A stretch of 64,000 bases of DNA from Alteromonas gracilis (GTDB taxonomy: Bacteria > Pseudomonadota > Gammaproteobacteria > Enterobacterales > Alteromonadaceae), in contig NZ_PVNO01000005.1 in NCBI RefSeq assembly GCF_002993325.1, positions 213,158 to 277,157 on the forward strand, given 5' to 3'. The notes under the pieces are model-generated. The model searched no databases and was not told where the DNA came from. It saw only the letters and a list, made by a program, of their open reading frames with translations. The position numbers and the translations under genes were made by a program. This document shows positions 1 to 12,882 of the stretch, in pieces (position 1 is the stretch's first letter; every line of letters begins with the position of its first letter).

Positions 1-798
1 CTTTGAAAACGTAAACACGTTTGCATAGCCCACATAGCTTGCGATATAGGATACTGGCCATTGGGTACTTAGCAGCAAGCTTTTTGCCCTAGCCATGCGC
101 AGGTGGATGACATGCTGTTTCGGACTTCTTCCATAGGTTTGTAAACAAAGCCTATGAAGGTGAGGGGATGAATAATGGGCTTTCTCACTTAAGCTTTTAA
201 TATCCCAATCAAACTGCAGTTGTTTATCTACAGCTGAAAACAAGCTGTTTAGCCTGTTGATTTGACGTCTTTCCTTTTGCTCACCGGTTTTACATTCCCC
301 GAGCTGTTTCTCGATAATGGTATAAAGGTATTTTGATACTATTTGCATCGCCGCCTGTCTGCTCTCGACATCGCGCTCTAGATACAGAAGCTCCATAGCG
401 TGATGCAGTCCTTCTAAAGCCACATTGTCTAAAACTACAGCGCCACGGTTTCTAAGCGGTTTCCAACGTTCAACATCCGCGAGATTGAGCCAAATAATAT
501 CCCATTGCTCACTAACGATAGATACTTCGAAACTCTGATTAGCGGGCAAAATGATAAGCTGCCCCTCAGACAATGAAGGATTTTCACATGGCGTACGAAA
601 TACACCTTTCCCACTGAGGCAATAAAACAACGTATGGTTAGGGGGCGAGACGCGTCCAACCGTGTAATTTCCTGATAAATTAGAGCATCCGGCAAGCTCT
701 ATTTCCAGCTCACTAATTTCTGGTGCATTGCTGCTATCGATAAAGCGTTCAAAGCAGCTTGGCCCTATGTCTACAATATCTTTGAAACTAGGTTGCAT
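1..798 (-). CDS. AraC-family transcriptional regulator, C-terminus cut by window edge
   Basis: The reading frame starts at the ATG complementary to 796-798 and stays open to the window edge, giving about 266 residues (MQPSFKDIVDIG...). The N-terminal half resembles a cupin-like effector domain (FYCLSGKGVF, SEGQLIILPANQSF). The last ~90 residues carry an AraC-type helix-turn-helix (FDWDIKSLSEKAHYSSPHLH, then HLRMARAKSLLLSTQWPVSY and GYANVFTFSK). The second helix-turn-helix runs off the edge. It is transcribed away from lacZ with about 100 bp between them, so it probably controls the beta-galactosidase gene in response to a galactoside or other sugar. That link is inferred from position only. 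Confidence 0.85.
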   Translation of the reverse strand, partial: MQPSFKDIVDIGPSCFERFIDSSNAPEISELEIELAGCSNLSGNYTVGRVSPPNHTLFYCLSGKGVFRTPCENPSLSEGQLIILPANQSFEVSIVSEQWDIIWLNLADVERWKPLRNRGAVVLDNVALEGLHHAMELLYLERDVESRQAAMQIVSKYLYTIIEKQLGECKTGEQKERRQINRLNSLFSAVDKQLQFDWDIKSLSEKAHYSSPHLHRLCLQTYGRSPKQHVIHLRMARAKSLLLSTQWPVSYIASYVGYANVFTFSK

Positions 799-875
799 AA
801 ATATGATTTGATAGTTTTGGATAAATAGATGAAAGATTAGAGCATAAAGGATTCACTGAAAGTTAGCTATATTGA

Positions 876-4022
<3,147 letters not shown>

Positions 4023-4035
4023 ATAAAGCACTTTA

Positions 4036-4060
4036 CAGAGCTGCGGTGCGCGCAGCTCTG
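4036..4060 (+). terminator. Hairpin after lacZ
   Basis: A perfect 10-bp inverted repeat (cagagctgcg / cgcagctctg, 5-nt loop) begins 14 nt after the lacZ stop codon. The 3' flank (tcgctt) is only weakly T-rich, so it may be a transcript-stabilising hairpin or a weak terminator. Confidence 0.5.
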
Positions 4061-4108
4061 TCGCTTAAGCTCGCTAACGTGGAGTTTCGCTTCTTAACGT
4101 TTACCTAT

Positions 4109-4137
4109 AAAAAAGCCGCTACGTTTTGTAGCGGCTT
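4109..4137 (-). terminator. Rho-independent terminator of arcA
   Basis: On the minus strand a 10-bp stem (aagccgctac / gtagcggctt, loop about 5 nt) is followed by a T run. It lies about 30 bp past the arcA stop. On the plus strand the T run is poor, so it mainly serves arcA. Confidence 0.85.
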
Positions 4138-4168
4138 CTTGCAGATTCAATACTGGCAAAGGTATAAC

Positions 4169-4876
4169 TTAGCCGTCAACCTGCCCACAGAAACGGTAGC
4201 CTTCACCGTGAATAGTCACGATCAATTCTTCATCTGTAGGATCTGATTCAAAGTGCTTACGAATTCGGCGAATGGTAACGTCTACCGTGCGGTCATTAGG
4301 ACGCAGCTCGCGGCCTGTCATTTCCATAATAAGCTGTTCGCGGGTAAGGATCTTACCTGGGTTGCTAAGGAAAAGGTGAAGAGCACGGAACTCACTGCGT
4401 GGTAAACGGAATTCTTTGCCGTTAGGAGAAATCAATGAGCGGCTATCGCCATCAAGTGTCCAGCCATTAAAGCTTACGCGGCTTGGTAAATCGTCGTCTT
4501 CAGCAGAGTTAGTTGTGCGAGAAAGTAAGTTGCGTGCGCGAATAGTTAGCTCGCGAGGATTAAATGGTTTAGTCAAATAATCGTCTGCACCAATTTCTAG
4601 ACCTAAAATACGGTCCACGTCGTTGTCACGACCAGTAAGGAAAATTAAACCTACATTTTTACGGTCACGCACTTCGCGCGCCAAAATAAGGCCATTTTTC
4701 CCTGGAAGATTAATATCCATAATCACCAAGTTAATAGCGTGATTCTCGAAGAAATCATGCATTTGATCACCATTTTCGGCTTCAAATACATTATACCCTT
4801 CCGCTTCAAATAAACTCTTAAGCGTGGTACGGGTTACCACTTCGTCTTCAACAATTAACACATTTGGCGTCTGCAT
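4169..4876 (-). CDS. arcA: Aerobic respiration control response regulator ArcA
   Basis: This 235-residue OmpR/PhoB-type regulator is close to E. coli ArcA over its whole length ([77 protein letters not shown]). The receiver has the acidic pair Glu10/Asp11, phospho-acceptor Asp54 and the conserved Lys in TKPF. The C-terminal half is a winged-helix DNA-binding domain. ArcA normally represses respiratory and TCA-cycle genes under low oxygen, with ArcB as kinase. No arcB is in the window. The next gene upstream on the same strand is a different kinase, about 160 bp away. Confidence 0.97.
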   Translation of the reverse strand: MQTPNVLIVEDEVVTRTTLKSLFEAEGYNVFEAENGDQMHDFFENHAINLVIMDINLPGKNGLILAREVRDRKNVGLIFLTGRDNDVDRILGLEIGADDYLTKPFNPRELTIRARNLLSRTTNSAEDDDLPSRVSFNGWTLDGDSRSLISPNGKEFRLPRSEFRALHLFLSNPGKILTREQLIMEMTGRELRPNDRTVDVTIRRIRKHFESDPTDEELIVTIHGEGYRFCGQVDG

Positions 4877-5033
4877 GGTGTTCTACACTCTTTCTAAAAT
4901 ACGATTTAAGCAACTAACTGGTTAAATTTTAATATTCATACACTTGATTGCAAGTAACTTGTGAATATTCTTAACAGTAAGATATTGGGGTTAGCCAATA
5001 AAAAACAAGAAAAGTTCATACTTTATACAACTA

Positions 5034-6677
5034 TTACGAGGTTTTCGCATTAATAACGGGGAATACAATTATAAATTCCACTCCTTCGCCTTCCTCACTG
5101 GTTATCGATATCGAACCATTAAGCGCTTGCGTCACCAAGTTGTAAACTAAGTGCATGCCTAGTCCTGAACCGCCCTGACCTCGTTTTGTCGTAACGAAGG
5201 GGTCGAATATTCGCTTGCGGATCTCAGGTGGAATGCCTTTACCGTTATCGGTATAAACAAGCTTGAGTTTATTATCACTAACTAACTCGGCACTAATGTC
5301 TATTGTGCCTTCTTCCATTGATTCAAACCCATGAATAACTGAATTCATAATTAAGTTAATCAAGATTTGATTTATTGGGCCAGCCTTCGTTTCAACGTTT
5401 AAGGTAGGGTCGCAATTTACGTTGATGTTGTGTTTTAATTTTTTTAGTCGAGGCTGCAATGACAGTAGTATCTCATTAACTAGCTGCACAACGCAAAAAC
5501 TTCGGCTAGATTCTGACGTTTGATCCACCGCAACTTGCTTAAAACTGCTAATTAGTTCTGCTGCTCGGTTCAAATTCCTATAAATGATGTTCAGATTTTC
5601 TTTGCTTTCATCTAAAAAGCGCTTCATTGCGCTAGCCTTAAGCGTCTTGTTGTCGAAGTCTTTCTGGATAACCTCAAGTCTATCTAACATCATGGTTGAT
5701 GCTGTAACGCCTAAGCCAATTGGCGTGTTTACTTCGTGAGCCACCCCTGCAACCATATCACCCAGGGACGCCATTTTTTCATTTTGCACTATTTGTCGCT
5801 GGAATTGATGAAGCTTCTCTAGCGTTTGAATTAGTTCTTGGTTTGCGTCTTTTAATGCTGTGGTTCGATGACTCACCATATCTTCAAGGCTTGCATTAAG
5901 CTTTCTGTGCTGCTCTTCTGCCTGACGCTGCTTCTGCATATACTCTTGCATGCGAAAAAGCATCACATTTACCGCGTCAGCCAGTATATCTAGCTCACGG
6001 ATACTAGAGCGGTCAGCTCTTGCAGAGTAATCCCTTTGACGGGATGTACGCTGTAAGAAGCTAGCAATTTGTTCCACGGGGCCGGTCACAACGCGCTGCA
6101 AGCGCACTGCTGAATAGAAACTAATGGCAAGTAAAGCAAGTGCTACTGCTATGTTAAGCCAAATTGACTTTCCAACTAGCTCATTGAAGTTATCTGATGA
6201 CACTCGCAAATATATCCAGCCCAGCTGAATATTGGTTTCTGTGTCGAAGACTTTGGCACTTAATTCAAGGTAGTGACCGTTATCAGCAAACTGAGGCGCC
6301 ATGAATAGGGAAGGTAATTGACTTTCTTTTCCGCCAAGCAGTAGCTGGCCTTCTCTATTATAAGAGGCAAATATTTGAGGTTCAGCTGATTGGCTTTGTA
6401 ACTTATATACGTGGGCGTTTAAAACAAGCTCTGCTGCGCTAAGATTGCTCAATGCACCTTCGATGCGTTCGGGTGTTTCATCATAGAGATAATTAGAGGA
6501 ACTTCTCGCGACCAGTTTTGCGAGCATGAGCGCGTTTGACTCAAGCTCATTTCGATATGTCTCAATTTGCGTATAAACAGCGAGCGTTGACAAAACGGCA
6601 AGTGAAAACGTAGTAATTGACATTACTACCCAAAGAAAAAGGCTTCTAATAGAAAGCTTAACTGCGTTATCTGTCAT
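5034..6677 (-). CDS. Membrane sensor histidine kinase with HAMP domain
   Basis: About 547 residues from the ATG at 6677 (MTDNAVKLSIRSLFLW). An upstream TTG at 6719 would add 14 residues but has no ribosome-binding site. Order: transmembrane helix near residues 12-35, a ~135-residue periplasmic sensor, a second transmembrane helix near 173-193, HAMP, a long coiled coil (about 245-315), then the kinase core. The H-box is GVAHEVNTPIGLG; the N-box is NLIMNSVIHGFE; the G boxes are DNGKGIP and GGSGLGMHLV. All catalytic motifs look intact. No receiver domain and no obvious cognate regulator is adjacent, because arcA belongs with ArcB. Its signal is unknown; the protein is an orphan kinase here. Confidence 0.88.
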   Translation of the reverse strand: MTDNAVKLSIRSLFLWVVMSITTFSLAVLSTLAVYTQIETYRNELESNALMLAKLVARSSSNYLYDETPERIEGALSNLSAAELVLNAHVYKLQSQSAEPQIFASYNREGQLLLGGKESQLPSLFMAPQFADNGHYLELSAKVFDTETNIQLGWIYLRVSSDNFNELVGKSIWLNIAVALALLAISFYSAVRLQRVVTGPVEQIASFLQRTSRQRDYSARADRSSIRELDILADAVNVMLFRMQEYMQKQRQAEEQHRKLNASLEDMVSHRTTALKDANQELIQTLEKLHQFQRQIVQNEKMASLGDMVAGVAHEVNTPIGLGVTASTMMLDRLEVIQKDFDNKTLKASAMKRFLDESKENLNIIYRNLNRAAELISSFKQVAVDQTSESSRSFCVVQLVNEILLSLQPRLKKLKHNINVNCDPTLNVETKAGPINQILINLIMNSVIHGFESMEEGTIDISAELVSDNKLKLVYTDNGKGIPPEIRKRIFDPFVTTKRGQGGSGLGMHLVYNLVTQALNGSISITSEEGEGVEFIIVFPVINAKTS

Positions 6678-6789
6678 ATCCGTTTTGCATACAAACCATG
6701 CGCGTCTTCCGTAGGACAATAGTGGCGCATTATCCTACAAAAGGAAAGGTGCGCATAAACAATAATTAATATGGCAAAAACGGCGAGCT

Positions 6790-8208
6790 TCAAAGAGATG
6801 CGTAAAGCTGTTGATAGTCTTTTGCCGCGGCCTCCCACGTAAAACGTGTTCTCATTCCCCGCAGCTGCATCTCTCTGAATTTAGCCTTATCTTCATAATA
6901 GGCAAGCAGTGCGCGGCGAATACATGTCAAAAGTGCATAAGGCGTTGGATCGTCAAACACGAACCCAGTCCCTTCTAGGTCATTGCTATGGTCGATAACC
7001 GTATCTTTTAAACCGCCAACAGAGCGCACAATTGGAACGGTACCGTAGGCTAAACTATACATCTGATTTAAGCCACAGGGTTCAAACTGAGACGGCATGA
7101 GGAAAAAGTCTGCGCCCGCCTCAACAAGATGGGCGTGTTCTGAGCTAAATCCGTTAATAAAAGCAAATTGGTCGGGATGCTGTTGGGCAAACTCACCTAA
7201 ATCCATACACACTTTCGGATCGCCGGTTCCTACAATCACCATTTGAACACTATGCTTAATCAGATCATCTAAAATCGGGAGAATATAACCGAAGCCTTTT
7301 TGTTCGGTAAGGCGACATACCATACCGATTAGCGGTATATCAGCGTTATCAGGCAATCCGCATTTTTCCTGCAATACGCGTTTACACGACGTTTTCGCAT
7401 GAAAGTTTTCGGTACTGTAATTTTCTGGCAAAAATGTGTCGGTCTCAGGGTTCCATTGTGTGTAGTCACAGCCATTCAGTATCCCGCTCAAGTCTGCTTG
7501 CCGTTTAACTAAGCGCTCGTGAAGCCCATGGCTGCCTAAATCGGTTAATAACTCTTTTGCGTAATTTGGGCTAACGGTAGTGATTTTCGTTGCGAACTCA
7601 ATACCGCACTGGAGCATATTGACATATCCGCCATGCACTTGATTTGAGATATCGGGATGATGGCGTAGATATGGAATGGTGTCGAGCTTATGCACCCCTT
7701 GAAAAGCCGCGTTATGAATAGTGAATACAGTTGCGGTATCTTTAAAATAGCCTGACTTTTCATGGTTGAGTAAGAACGGCAACATAGCCGTGTGCCAGTC
7801 ATGGCAATGGATGACATCTGGTTGTTTATTAATCGCTTTTAGCGTTTGTAGAACTGCACCGCTGAAAAAACTAAATCGCTCTCCGTTATCGTCGTATGCG
7901 TCAAATGCGTTAGCATAGAGTCCTTCTCGCATAAAATGCTCGGGTGAGTCGACGAAATAAATAGGAATATCGTGCCACTGCAAATACCGAATATTAAAAT
8001 GGTAAACTTGGCCTTCAGTAAACAAGGTTTGCGGTTCTGTTACCGTGGCTAAATTAAGTTGTTCATCCAGTACACGGTAGTAGGGCATCACAATAGTAAT
8101 ATCCTCACCTAACGCATGAAGTGCAAGAGGAAGGGCTTTCCCCACATCTGCAAGGCCGCCGGTTTTCACCAGTTCTTCCACTTCCGAAATAGCAAATACA
8201 ATATTCAC
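6790..8208 (-). CDS. glgA: Glycogen synthase (ADP-glucose type), GT5
   Basis: This protein transfers glucose from ADP-glucose to the growing alpha-1,4-glucan. The N-terminus NIVFAISEVEELVKTGGLAD carries the KTGGLADV sugar-nucleotide motif. The C-terminal Rossmann domain has SQFEPCGLNQMYSLAYG and SVGGLKDTV, the usual GT5 donor-binding segment. I chose the GTG at 8208 because GGGAG lies 7 nt upstream and the resulting N-terminus matches the family. A GTG at 8241 would add 11 residues without a ribosome-binding site. Length is about 472 residues, normal for GlgA. No other glg gene is in the window, so the gene stands apart from a glycogen operon here. Confidence 0.94.
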   Translation of the reverse strand: MNIVFAISEVEELVKTGGLADVGKALPLALHALGEDITIVMPYYRVLDEQLNLATVTEPQTLFTEGQVYHFNIRYLQWHDIPIYFVDSPEHFMREGLYANAFDAYDDNGERFSFFSGAVLQTLKAINKQPDVIHCHDWHTAMLPFLLNHEKSGYFKDTATVFTIHNAAFQGVHKLDTIPYLRHHPDISNQVHGGYVNMLQCGIEFATKITTVSPNYAKELLTDLGSHGLHERLVKRQADLSGILNGCDYTQWNPETDTFLPENYSTENFHAKTSCKRVLQEKCGLPDNADIPLIGMVCRLTEQKGFGYILPILDDLIKHSVQMVIVGTGDPKVCMDLGEFAQQHPDQFAFINGFSSEHAHLVEAGADFFLMPSQFEPCGLNQMYSLAYGTVPIVRSVGGLKDTVIDHSNDLEGTGFVFDDPTPYALLTCIRRALLAYYEDKAKFREMQLRGMRTRFTWEAAAKDYQQLYASL

Positions 8209-8269
8209 AGGTGCTCTCCCAGAGCTTAATGCACAGCGCACTTATTATGTTGTAAGGTTCGAACCGCAT

Positions 8270-8302
8270 AAAAAGCCACCGAGCAGAGCACTCAATGGCT
8301 TT
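8270..8302 (-). terminator. Terminator downstream of rsmC
   Basis: On the minus strand agccattgag pairs with ctcggtggct (two G-T pairs) and is followed by TTTTT. It lies about 50 bp beyond the rsmC stop and ends the hydrolase-trmB-rsmC transcription unit. Confidence 0.65.
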
Positions 8303-8350
8303 AACATCAGACAGTCATGCTAAATTAGCACAAGCTTATGGCTTTTTTAA

Positions 8351-9433
8351 TTACAACGCAGCCTGATAAACAGAAAATTGTGAAGTTTGTGCTGTTGTAT
8401 AAACCGTTTGAAAATGTTCTGACAGCAATCCAGGATAAGGTAAAAAGCGGTTGGCAACCATTTGCATGGTACCGCCACGAGACAAGCAGGCTTTCGCATC
8501 TGATATAAAGCGTTTAGTGATCGTGTAGTCTGTTTTTACACCGGTATGGAAAGGTGGATTAGTAACAATGTGCTGTATTTTTTGCGTTATACCATGCAAA
8601 CCATCAGCAGCGTACAAGGTGGCCGACAACTGATTTTCCGCAAGCGTCAGTGCACTACAATACACCGCCAGCGCGCTCACATCTGTGAGGTGCAATTTTA
8701 AATGCGGATATTTCAGCATGATGTAGCTCGCTATAACGCCCGCACCACACGCAAAGTCTAGTATTTCACCACTCAGTGAGGACGAGAGTTTTTCTAACAA
8801 TAGCTCGGTACCTGCATCAAGTTCTTTGTAGCTAAACACACCAGGCATTGTGGCTACTTGCCATGATGTACCTTCAACGGTGTAGGTATTTATATCCACC
8901 CATGCATCGGCCTCGAACGCAATATGAGGTTCATCTACCACAACGGTAATAAGACTGCAGTGACGCGCCGAGTCCACTTTTTGTGTCGTACCATATTGCT
9001 GCATCAATTTCGCAGCGCTTTTTATACCGCCTTTATTTTCGCCTACAACGTGAATATGACCGTGTTGCCCGACCATACCTGCCGCCATTCTTAACAGCAT
9101 TTGGAAATGGGTTTTGGCCTTGGGCAAGAAAATCATTACATCGGTATGTGATTTTTCAAGCGTCACAAAGGGCGCGAATATATGAGTATGATTACCGACT
9201 TTTTGAGTCACCTCAAAACCTTTGCGGTTAATATCTCTGCTATCAAATGACGCTGAGGGAATAACCCGTACAGACTCTGAAAACACATCAAAATACTGAT
9301 GAACAACGGTCACTTCCTGTGATTTCAAACTATCTAGGAAGTAAGCGTCGGAAGGGTTGATAAACGCCCATTCGCCTTTTTCGAACAGTGAAATATTGCG
9401 TTCTAACAGCTGGCTTTGAGGAGATAAGATCAT
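8351..9433 (-). CDS. rsmC: 16S rRNA (guanine-1207-N2)-methyltransferase
   Basis: This 360-residue protein has the two-domain RsmC layout. The N-terminal half is a degenerate methyltransferase domain with VVGENKGGIKSA and KVDSARHCSL, both close to E. coli RsmC. The C-terminal catalytic half has the SAM motif LDFACGAGVIASY and the target-base motif VTNPPFHTG, followed by MQMVANRFLPYPGLL. It methylates G1207 in 16S rRNA within the 30S subunit. Its ATG overlaps the trmB stop by one base (TAATG), so the two rRNA/tRNA methyltransferases should be translationally coupled. RlmG is the nearest alternative, but the residues above favour RsmC. Confidence 0.92.
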   Translation of the reverse strand: MILSPQSQLLERNISLFEKGEWAFINPSDAYFLDSLKSQEVTVVHQYFDVFSESVRVIPSASFDSRDINRKGFEVTQKVGNHTHIFAPFVTLEKSHTDVMIFLPKAKTHFQMLLRMAAGMVGQHGHIHVVGENKGGIKSAAKLMQQYGTTQKVDSARHCSLITVVVDEPHIAFEADAWVDINTYTVEGTSWQVATMPGVFSYKELDAGTELLLEKLSSSLSGEILDFACGAGVIASYIMLKYPHLKLHLTDVSALAVYCSALTLAENQLSATLYAADGLHGITQKIQHIVTNPPFHTGVKTDYTITKRFISDAKACLSRGGTMQMVANRFLPYPGLLSEHFQTVYTTAQTSQFSVYQAAL

Positions 9434-10152
9434 TACTTAGTGCGCTCGAATATTAAATCCCATACCCCATGGCCTAGCTTCTGGCCGCGGGTTTCAAACT
9501 TGGTGATTGGACGATAGTCCGGGCGAGGTACATAGTCGCCGTCAGTTGCCGTGTTGGTGTAACCGTCAGCATTATTCATGACCTCTAGCATGTGCTCAGC
9601 GTATTGCTCCCAATCAGTCGCCATATGAAAGCAGCCGCCAATGGCTAATTTAGTGCGAACTAATTCAACAAATTCAGGTTGTACAATACGACGCTTATGG
9701 TGGCGCTTTTTGTGCCATGGGTCTGGGAAAAATAGCTGGAGGCGAGATATTGAACCATCTGGGATCATATTTTTTAGCACTTCAACCGCGTCGTGCTCCA
9801 TTACCCGTAAATTTTCAACGCCTTGTTCGCTAGCATCGGATAAGCAAGCACCAACGCCTGGTCGATGCACTTCAATGCCAATAAAGTCTTTTTCAGGGGC
9901 ATTCGCGGCCATTTCAACTAACGATTTGCCCATACCAAAGCCAATTTCTAACACCACAGGCGCACTTCGCCCAAAAAGATCAGGCAGCGATAAGGGGGAT
10001 TCGACATAGTCAATACCCTTAGTTGGCCAGTGATCTTCAAGCGCTTTTTCTTGTGCTTTTGTAAGTCTACCTTCGCGTTTTACGAAGCTTTTTACTTTGC
10101 TTACGTATACTCCGGCGGCTTCAGCTTCCGCCTGACTTTTGAATTGCCTCAT
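9433..10152 (-). CDS. trmB: tRNA (guanine-46-N7)-methyltransferase
   Basis: About 239 residues from the ATG at 10152 ([14 protein letters not shown]), the same length as E. coli TrmB. AAAGG lies 8 nt upstream of this ATG. A GTG at 10197 would add 15 residues. Motifs: [15 protein letters not shown] at the N-terminus, SAM-binding [10 protein letters not shown], and the family signature [20 protein letters not shown], then [12 protein letters not shown]. It makes m7G46 in the variable loop of tRNAs. It is the middle gene of a hydrolase-trmB-rsmC unit and sits back to back with mutY-yggX, a neighbourhood also found in enterobacteria. Confidence 0.96.
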   Translation of the reverse strand: MRQFKSQAEAEAAGVYVSKVKSFVKREGRLTKAQEKALEDHWPTKGIDYVESPLSLPDLFGRSAPVVLEIGFGMGKSLVEMAANAPEKDFIGIEVHRPGVGACLSDASEQGVENLRVMEHDAVEVLKNMIPDGSISRLQLFFPDPWHKKRHHKRRIVQPEFVELVRTKLAIGGCFHMATDWEQYAEHMLEVMNNADGYTNTATDGDYVPRPDYRPITKFETRGQKLGHGVWDLIFERTK

Positions 10153-10243
10153 TTGCAATGCCTTTCTAACCCAATTTTCTGGTGGCGCATTATCCACTTA
10201 CCCACGGCTTATGCAACGCTAGAGTAGTAAAAATGCTGTAATT

Positions 10244-10948
10244 TTATACGCCAATTTGCTTAGCAATAATAGATGCAACCGCTTCAGTTTGCTCAAGTAC
10301 CAGCATATGTCCTGCATCACTGATAGTGTGAAACGCGGCTTTTGGTAGCTTGCCTTTCAGCTGTTGTATCGCTTGCGCCGGCGCGATAGCGTCTTGCTGT
10401 GCAGCAATAAAGGTAACTGGGGCATTGATCTTTGCCAGCGCATCAACGGTACTTTCTCGTGGCGTAGTGGCGAGCGTATGATTAAGTAGCGTTGTTTTCC
10501 CTAAATCCTGCGCCATGGATTTTACAATGCCAGCCACTTGCTCATCCTTCAAACGAGAAGGGTGTATAAATCGTGAAAGATAGGCATCGTTGTCGGGTTT
10601 AAAGTTTCCTTGCTTAAGCATAGTGGTCAGTTGTTTACGCTTGGCAATTTCTTCTTTTGACAACCCTTCTGGGTTGTAACCGATTAACGTTACCGAGGCG
10701 ATATTGGCAGGATTGCGTTGTGCCACTAAGGCGGCTATAAATCCACCCATGGAGTAACCTACAAGATGCACTTTTTCATTTTCAAGAATACGATCTTCGC
10801 TCAATGCCAGCATCTCTTCTTGTGATGCAGCCCATTGAAGCGGTACATAACGACGCTGCGCGATAGTTAAAGTGCGCCAAAGGGGCATAAAAATGCGCTC
10901 ATCGCAAAGCGTACCGGGAAAAAATAAAACAGGGTGCTGCACAGACAC
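10244..10948 (-). CDS. Alpha/beta-hydrolase, BioH-like size
   Basis: A 234-residue alpha/beta-hydrolase. An oxyanion-type segment (VLFFPGTLCDERIF) opens the protein, the nucleophile elbow is GYSMGG, the acidic residue is probably the Asp in AAQQDAIAP, and the catalytic His lies in DAGHMLVLE. The triad therefore looks complete. The start is a GTG with AAGGAG about 5 nt upstream. The substrate cannot be read from the sequence; small esters or thioesters are typical. It lies 91 bp upstream of trmB on the same strand and may be cotranscribed with it. Confidence 0.82.
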   Translation of the reverse strand: MSVQHPVLFFPGTLCDERIFMPLWRTLTIAQRRYVPLQWAASQEEMLALSEDRILENEKVHLVGYSMGGFIAALVAQRNPANIASVTLIGYNPEGLSKEEIAKRKQLTTMLKQGNFKPDNDAYLSRFIHPSRLKDEQVAGIVKSMAQDLGKTTLLNHTLATTPRESTVDALAKINAPVTFIAAQQDAIAPAQAIQQLKGKLPKAAFHTISDAGHMLVLEQTEAVASIIAKQIGV

Positions 10949-11092
10949 GTGTGCTCCTTAACAATAAACTGGCTAGTTACATGCTACCATAGCGCGCTTT
11001 TTAATGAATGGTTGCTACGCAGAAAACGACCAGGCGTTGTAAGTGAACAAGCATTATTGATAAACGACCAAACGGTATTCATTAGCTTATAG

Positions 11093-12166
11093 ATGATTAT
11101 GACAAAACAACAACACACAGGTAGCTTTGCAGAAAGAGTGCTTGCATGGTTCGACAAAAACGGGCGAAAGCATTTGCCTTGGCAGCAAGACGTTACGCCT
11201 TATAAAGTGTGGGTGTCGGAAATTATGCTCCAGCAAACCCAAGTTACCACGGTAATCCCTTACTTCGAACGATTTATGGCATCGTTCCCTAGCGTAGAGC
11301 ACTTGGCTGAAGCATCCCAAGACGACGTACTGCATCATTGGACGGGGCTTGGCTACTACGCAAGAGCAAGGAACCTACATAAAGCTGCGAACACGTTAGT
11401 AGACAAATATAACGGGGAATTTCCTTACACTCTTGAAGAAGTCATGGACTTACCCGGTATAGGACGCTCTACCGCAGGGGCTATATTGTCGCTATCCCGC
11501 AATATGCGCTTCCCTATTTTAGATGGGAATGTGAAGCGCGTGCTGGCTCGCTACTACGCAATAGGTGGGTGGCCGGGACAGAAAAAAGTAGAGAATCAGC
11601 TTTGGGAAGTCGCCGAGAAAAACACACCTGCTAATCCAGAAGATGGGCGTTGTGCGAACTATACCCAGGTGATGATGGACTTAGGCGCAATGATTTGTAC
11701 GCGTAGCAAACCAAAATGTGATGACTGCCCGCTCCAAGCCGACTGCATCGCTTACGCACAAGGCGCGCAAACTGACTATCCAGGCAAAAAACCTAAAAAA
11801 GCGCTGCCAGAAAAATCTACTTTTATGATAGTGGCGCAGTTCAATAGCCAGGTGTATTTAGAACAGCGGCCATCAACGGGAATATGGGGGGGCTTGTATG
11901 GTTTTATAGAGGTGTCTTCACTAGAAGAGGGGGTTGCACAGCTAAACAAGCGAGGCATAGTTGTTGATGAGACTCGAGCACTAGAAGGGTTCAGACATAC
12001 CTTTAGTCACTTTCATTTAGATATCACCCCAGTAGTGGCCGTGGTAAACTCTGCTCCATCAAAACGCGTTGCCGAGACGGCATCTCGCTGGTTTTCGTTA
12101 AACGAGCCCATTGAAGTTGGTTTAGCGGCACCGACAACCAAAATTATTCAGCAGCTAGTGAATTGA
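11093..12166 (+). CDS. mutY: A/G-specific adenine DNA glycosylase
   Basis: A 357-residue MutY that removes adenine mispaired with 8-oxoguanine. The helix-hairpin-helix is [12 protein letters not shown], the catalytic Glu lies in [10 protein letters not shown] and the catalytic Asp in MMDLGAMIC. The four 4Fe-4S cysteines have the usual spacing (C-x6-C-x2-C-x5-C in [17 protein letters not shown]). The C-terminal NUDIX-like domain ends in [15 protein letters not shown], the 8-oxoG recognition part. The first ATG (11093) and a second in-frame ATG (11099) are both possible starts; neither has a strong ribosome-binding site. yggX follows after 58 bp. Confidence 0.96.
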   Translation: MIMTKQQHTGSFAERVLAWFDKNGRKHLPWQQDVTPYKVWVSEIMLQQTQVTTVIPYFERFMASFPSVEHLAEASQDDVLHHWTGLGYYARARNLHKAANTLVDKYNGEFPYTLEEVMDLPGIGRSTAGAILSLSRNMRFPILDGNVKRVLARYYAIGGWPGQKKVENQLWEVAEKNTPANPEDGRCANYTQVMMDLGAMICTRSKPKCDDCPLQADCIAYAQGAQTDYPGKKPKKALPEKSTFMIVAQFNSQVYLEQRPSTGIWGGLYGFIEVSSLEEGVAQLNKRGIVVDETRALEGFRHTFSHFHLDITPVVAVVNSAPSKRVAETASRWFSLNEPIEVGLAAPTTKIIQQLVN

Positions 12167-12206
12167 GTATAAACAGCGTACTGTTTATGCATTGCTAAGC
12201 AGATAG

Positions 12207-12497
<291 letters not shown>

Positions 12498-12567
12498 GCA
12501 AAAAAGCGTTTTTTGAGCAAACAATGTGCAAACAGTAATAAAAGCGCAAAAAAAGCGAGAAAAACGG

Positions 12568-12596
12568 TTGACTTGTGAAAGCGAAAACCGTTTAAT
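12568..12596 (+). promoter_or_regulatory. Promoter of tRNA-Phe
   Basis: TTGACT (12568-12573) and TTTAAT (12591-12596) are separated by 17 bp. A GC-rich stretch (acgcaccc) follows, as in stringently controlled stable-RNA promoters. Transcription would begin about 45 nt before the tRNA. Confidence 0.7.
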
Positions 12597-12648
12597 ACGC
12601 ACCCACAGCAGGACAGGCAGTCAACGCCTAGAACGCTAACAAGTTTCA

Positions 12649-12724
12649 GCCTCGATAGCTCAGTTGGTAGAGCAGCGGATTGAAAATCCGCGTGTCCCTG
12701 GTTCGATCCCGGGTCGAGGCACCA
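12649..12724 (+). tRNA. tRNA-Phe (GAA)
   Basis: A 76-nt cloverleaf. Acceptor GCCTCGA pairs with TCGAGGC, the D arm contains AGCTCAGTTGGTAGAGC, the anticodon loop is TTGAAAA with anticodon GAA, the T arm is CTGGTTCGATCCCGG, and CCA is encoded. The last 19 nt occur again 122 bp downstream. Confidence 0.98.
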
Positions 12725-12734
12725 TTATTCAGAG

Positions 12735-12763
12735 AGCCCTGCATGAAAATGCGGGGCTTTTTT
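12735..12763 (+). terminator. Terminator 1 after tRNA-Phe
   Basis: agccctgcat pairs with atgcggggct (GAAA loop) and is followed by six Ts. It lies in the first tail-repeat unit. Confidence 0.85.
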
Positions 12764-12853
12764 GATCCTGGCGGTTGAAGAACCAGGCACACGCTAACGT
12801 GCCCCAGCGGCTGCGCCGCGCGTTGCAATCCCGGGTCGAGGCACCATCATTGA

Positions 12854-12882
12854 AGCCCTTGCAGAAATGCAGGGGCTTTTTT
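12854..12882 (+). terminator. Terminator 2 after tRNA-Phe
   Basis: agcccttgca pairs with tgcaggggct around a GAAA tetraloop and is followed by six Ts. It is the second repeat unit's copy of terminator 1. The stem has changed on both sides while pairing is kept, which suggests selection on the hairpin. Confidence 0.85.

Noticed and set aside
435..695. 86-codon minus-strand frame near the window start
   Set aside because: It is out of frame with, and covered by, the AraC-family gene whose open frame runs to the window edge.
4046..4246. 66-codon plus-strand frame after lacZ
   Set aside because: It spans two terminator hairpins and the arcA 3' end and has no ribosome-binding site.
12646..12828. 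A 60-codon minus-strand frame across tRNA-Phe
   Set aside because: It is the well-known antisense shadow of a tRNA (…GASTRDRTRDTRIFNPLLYQ…). The tRNA explains the sequence.
12706..12846. Possible integration (att) site at the tRNA-Phe 3' end
   Set aside because: The 19-nt tRNA-end copy lies only 122 bp away, with no integrase or foreign genes between or nearby. A tandem repeat explains it better.
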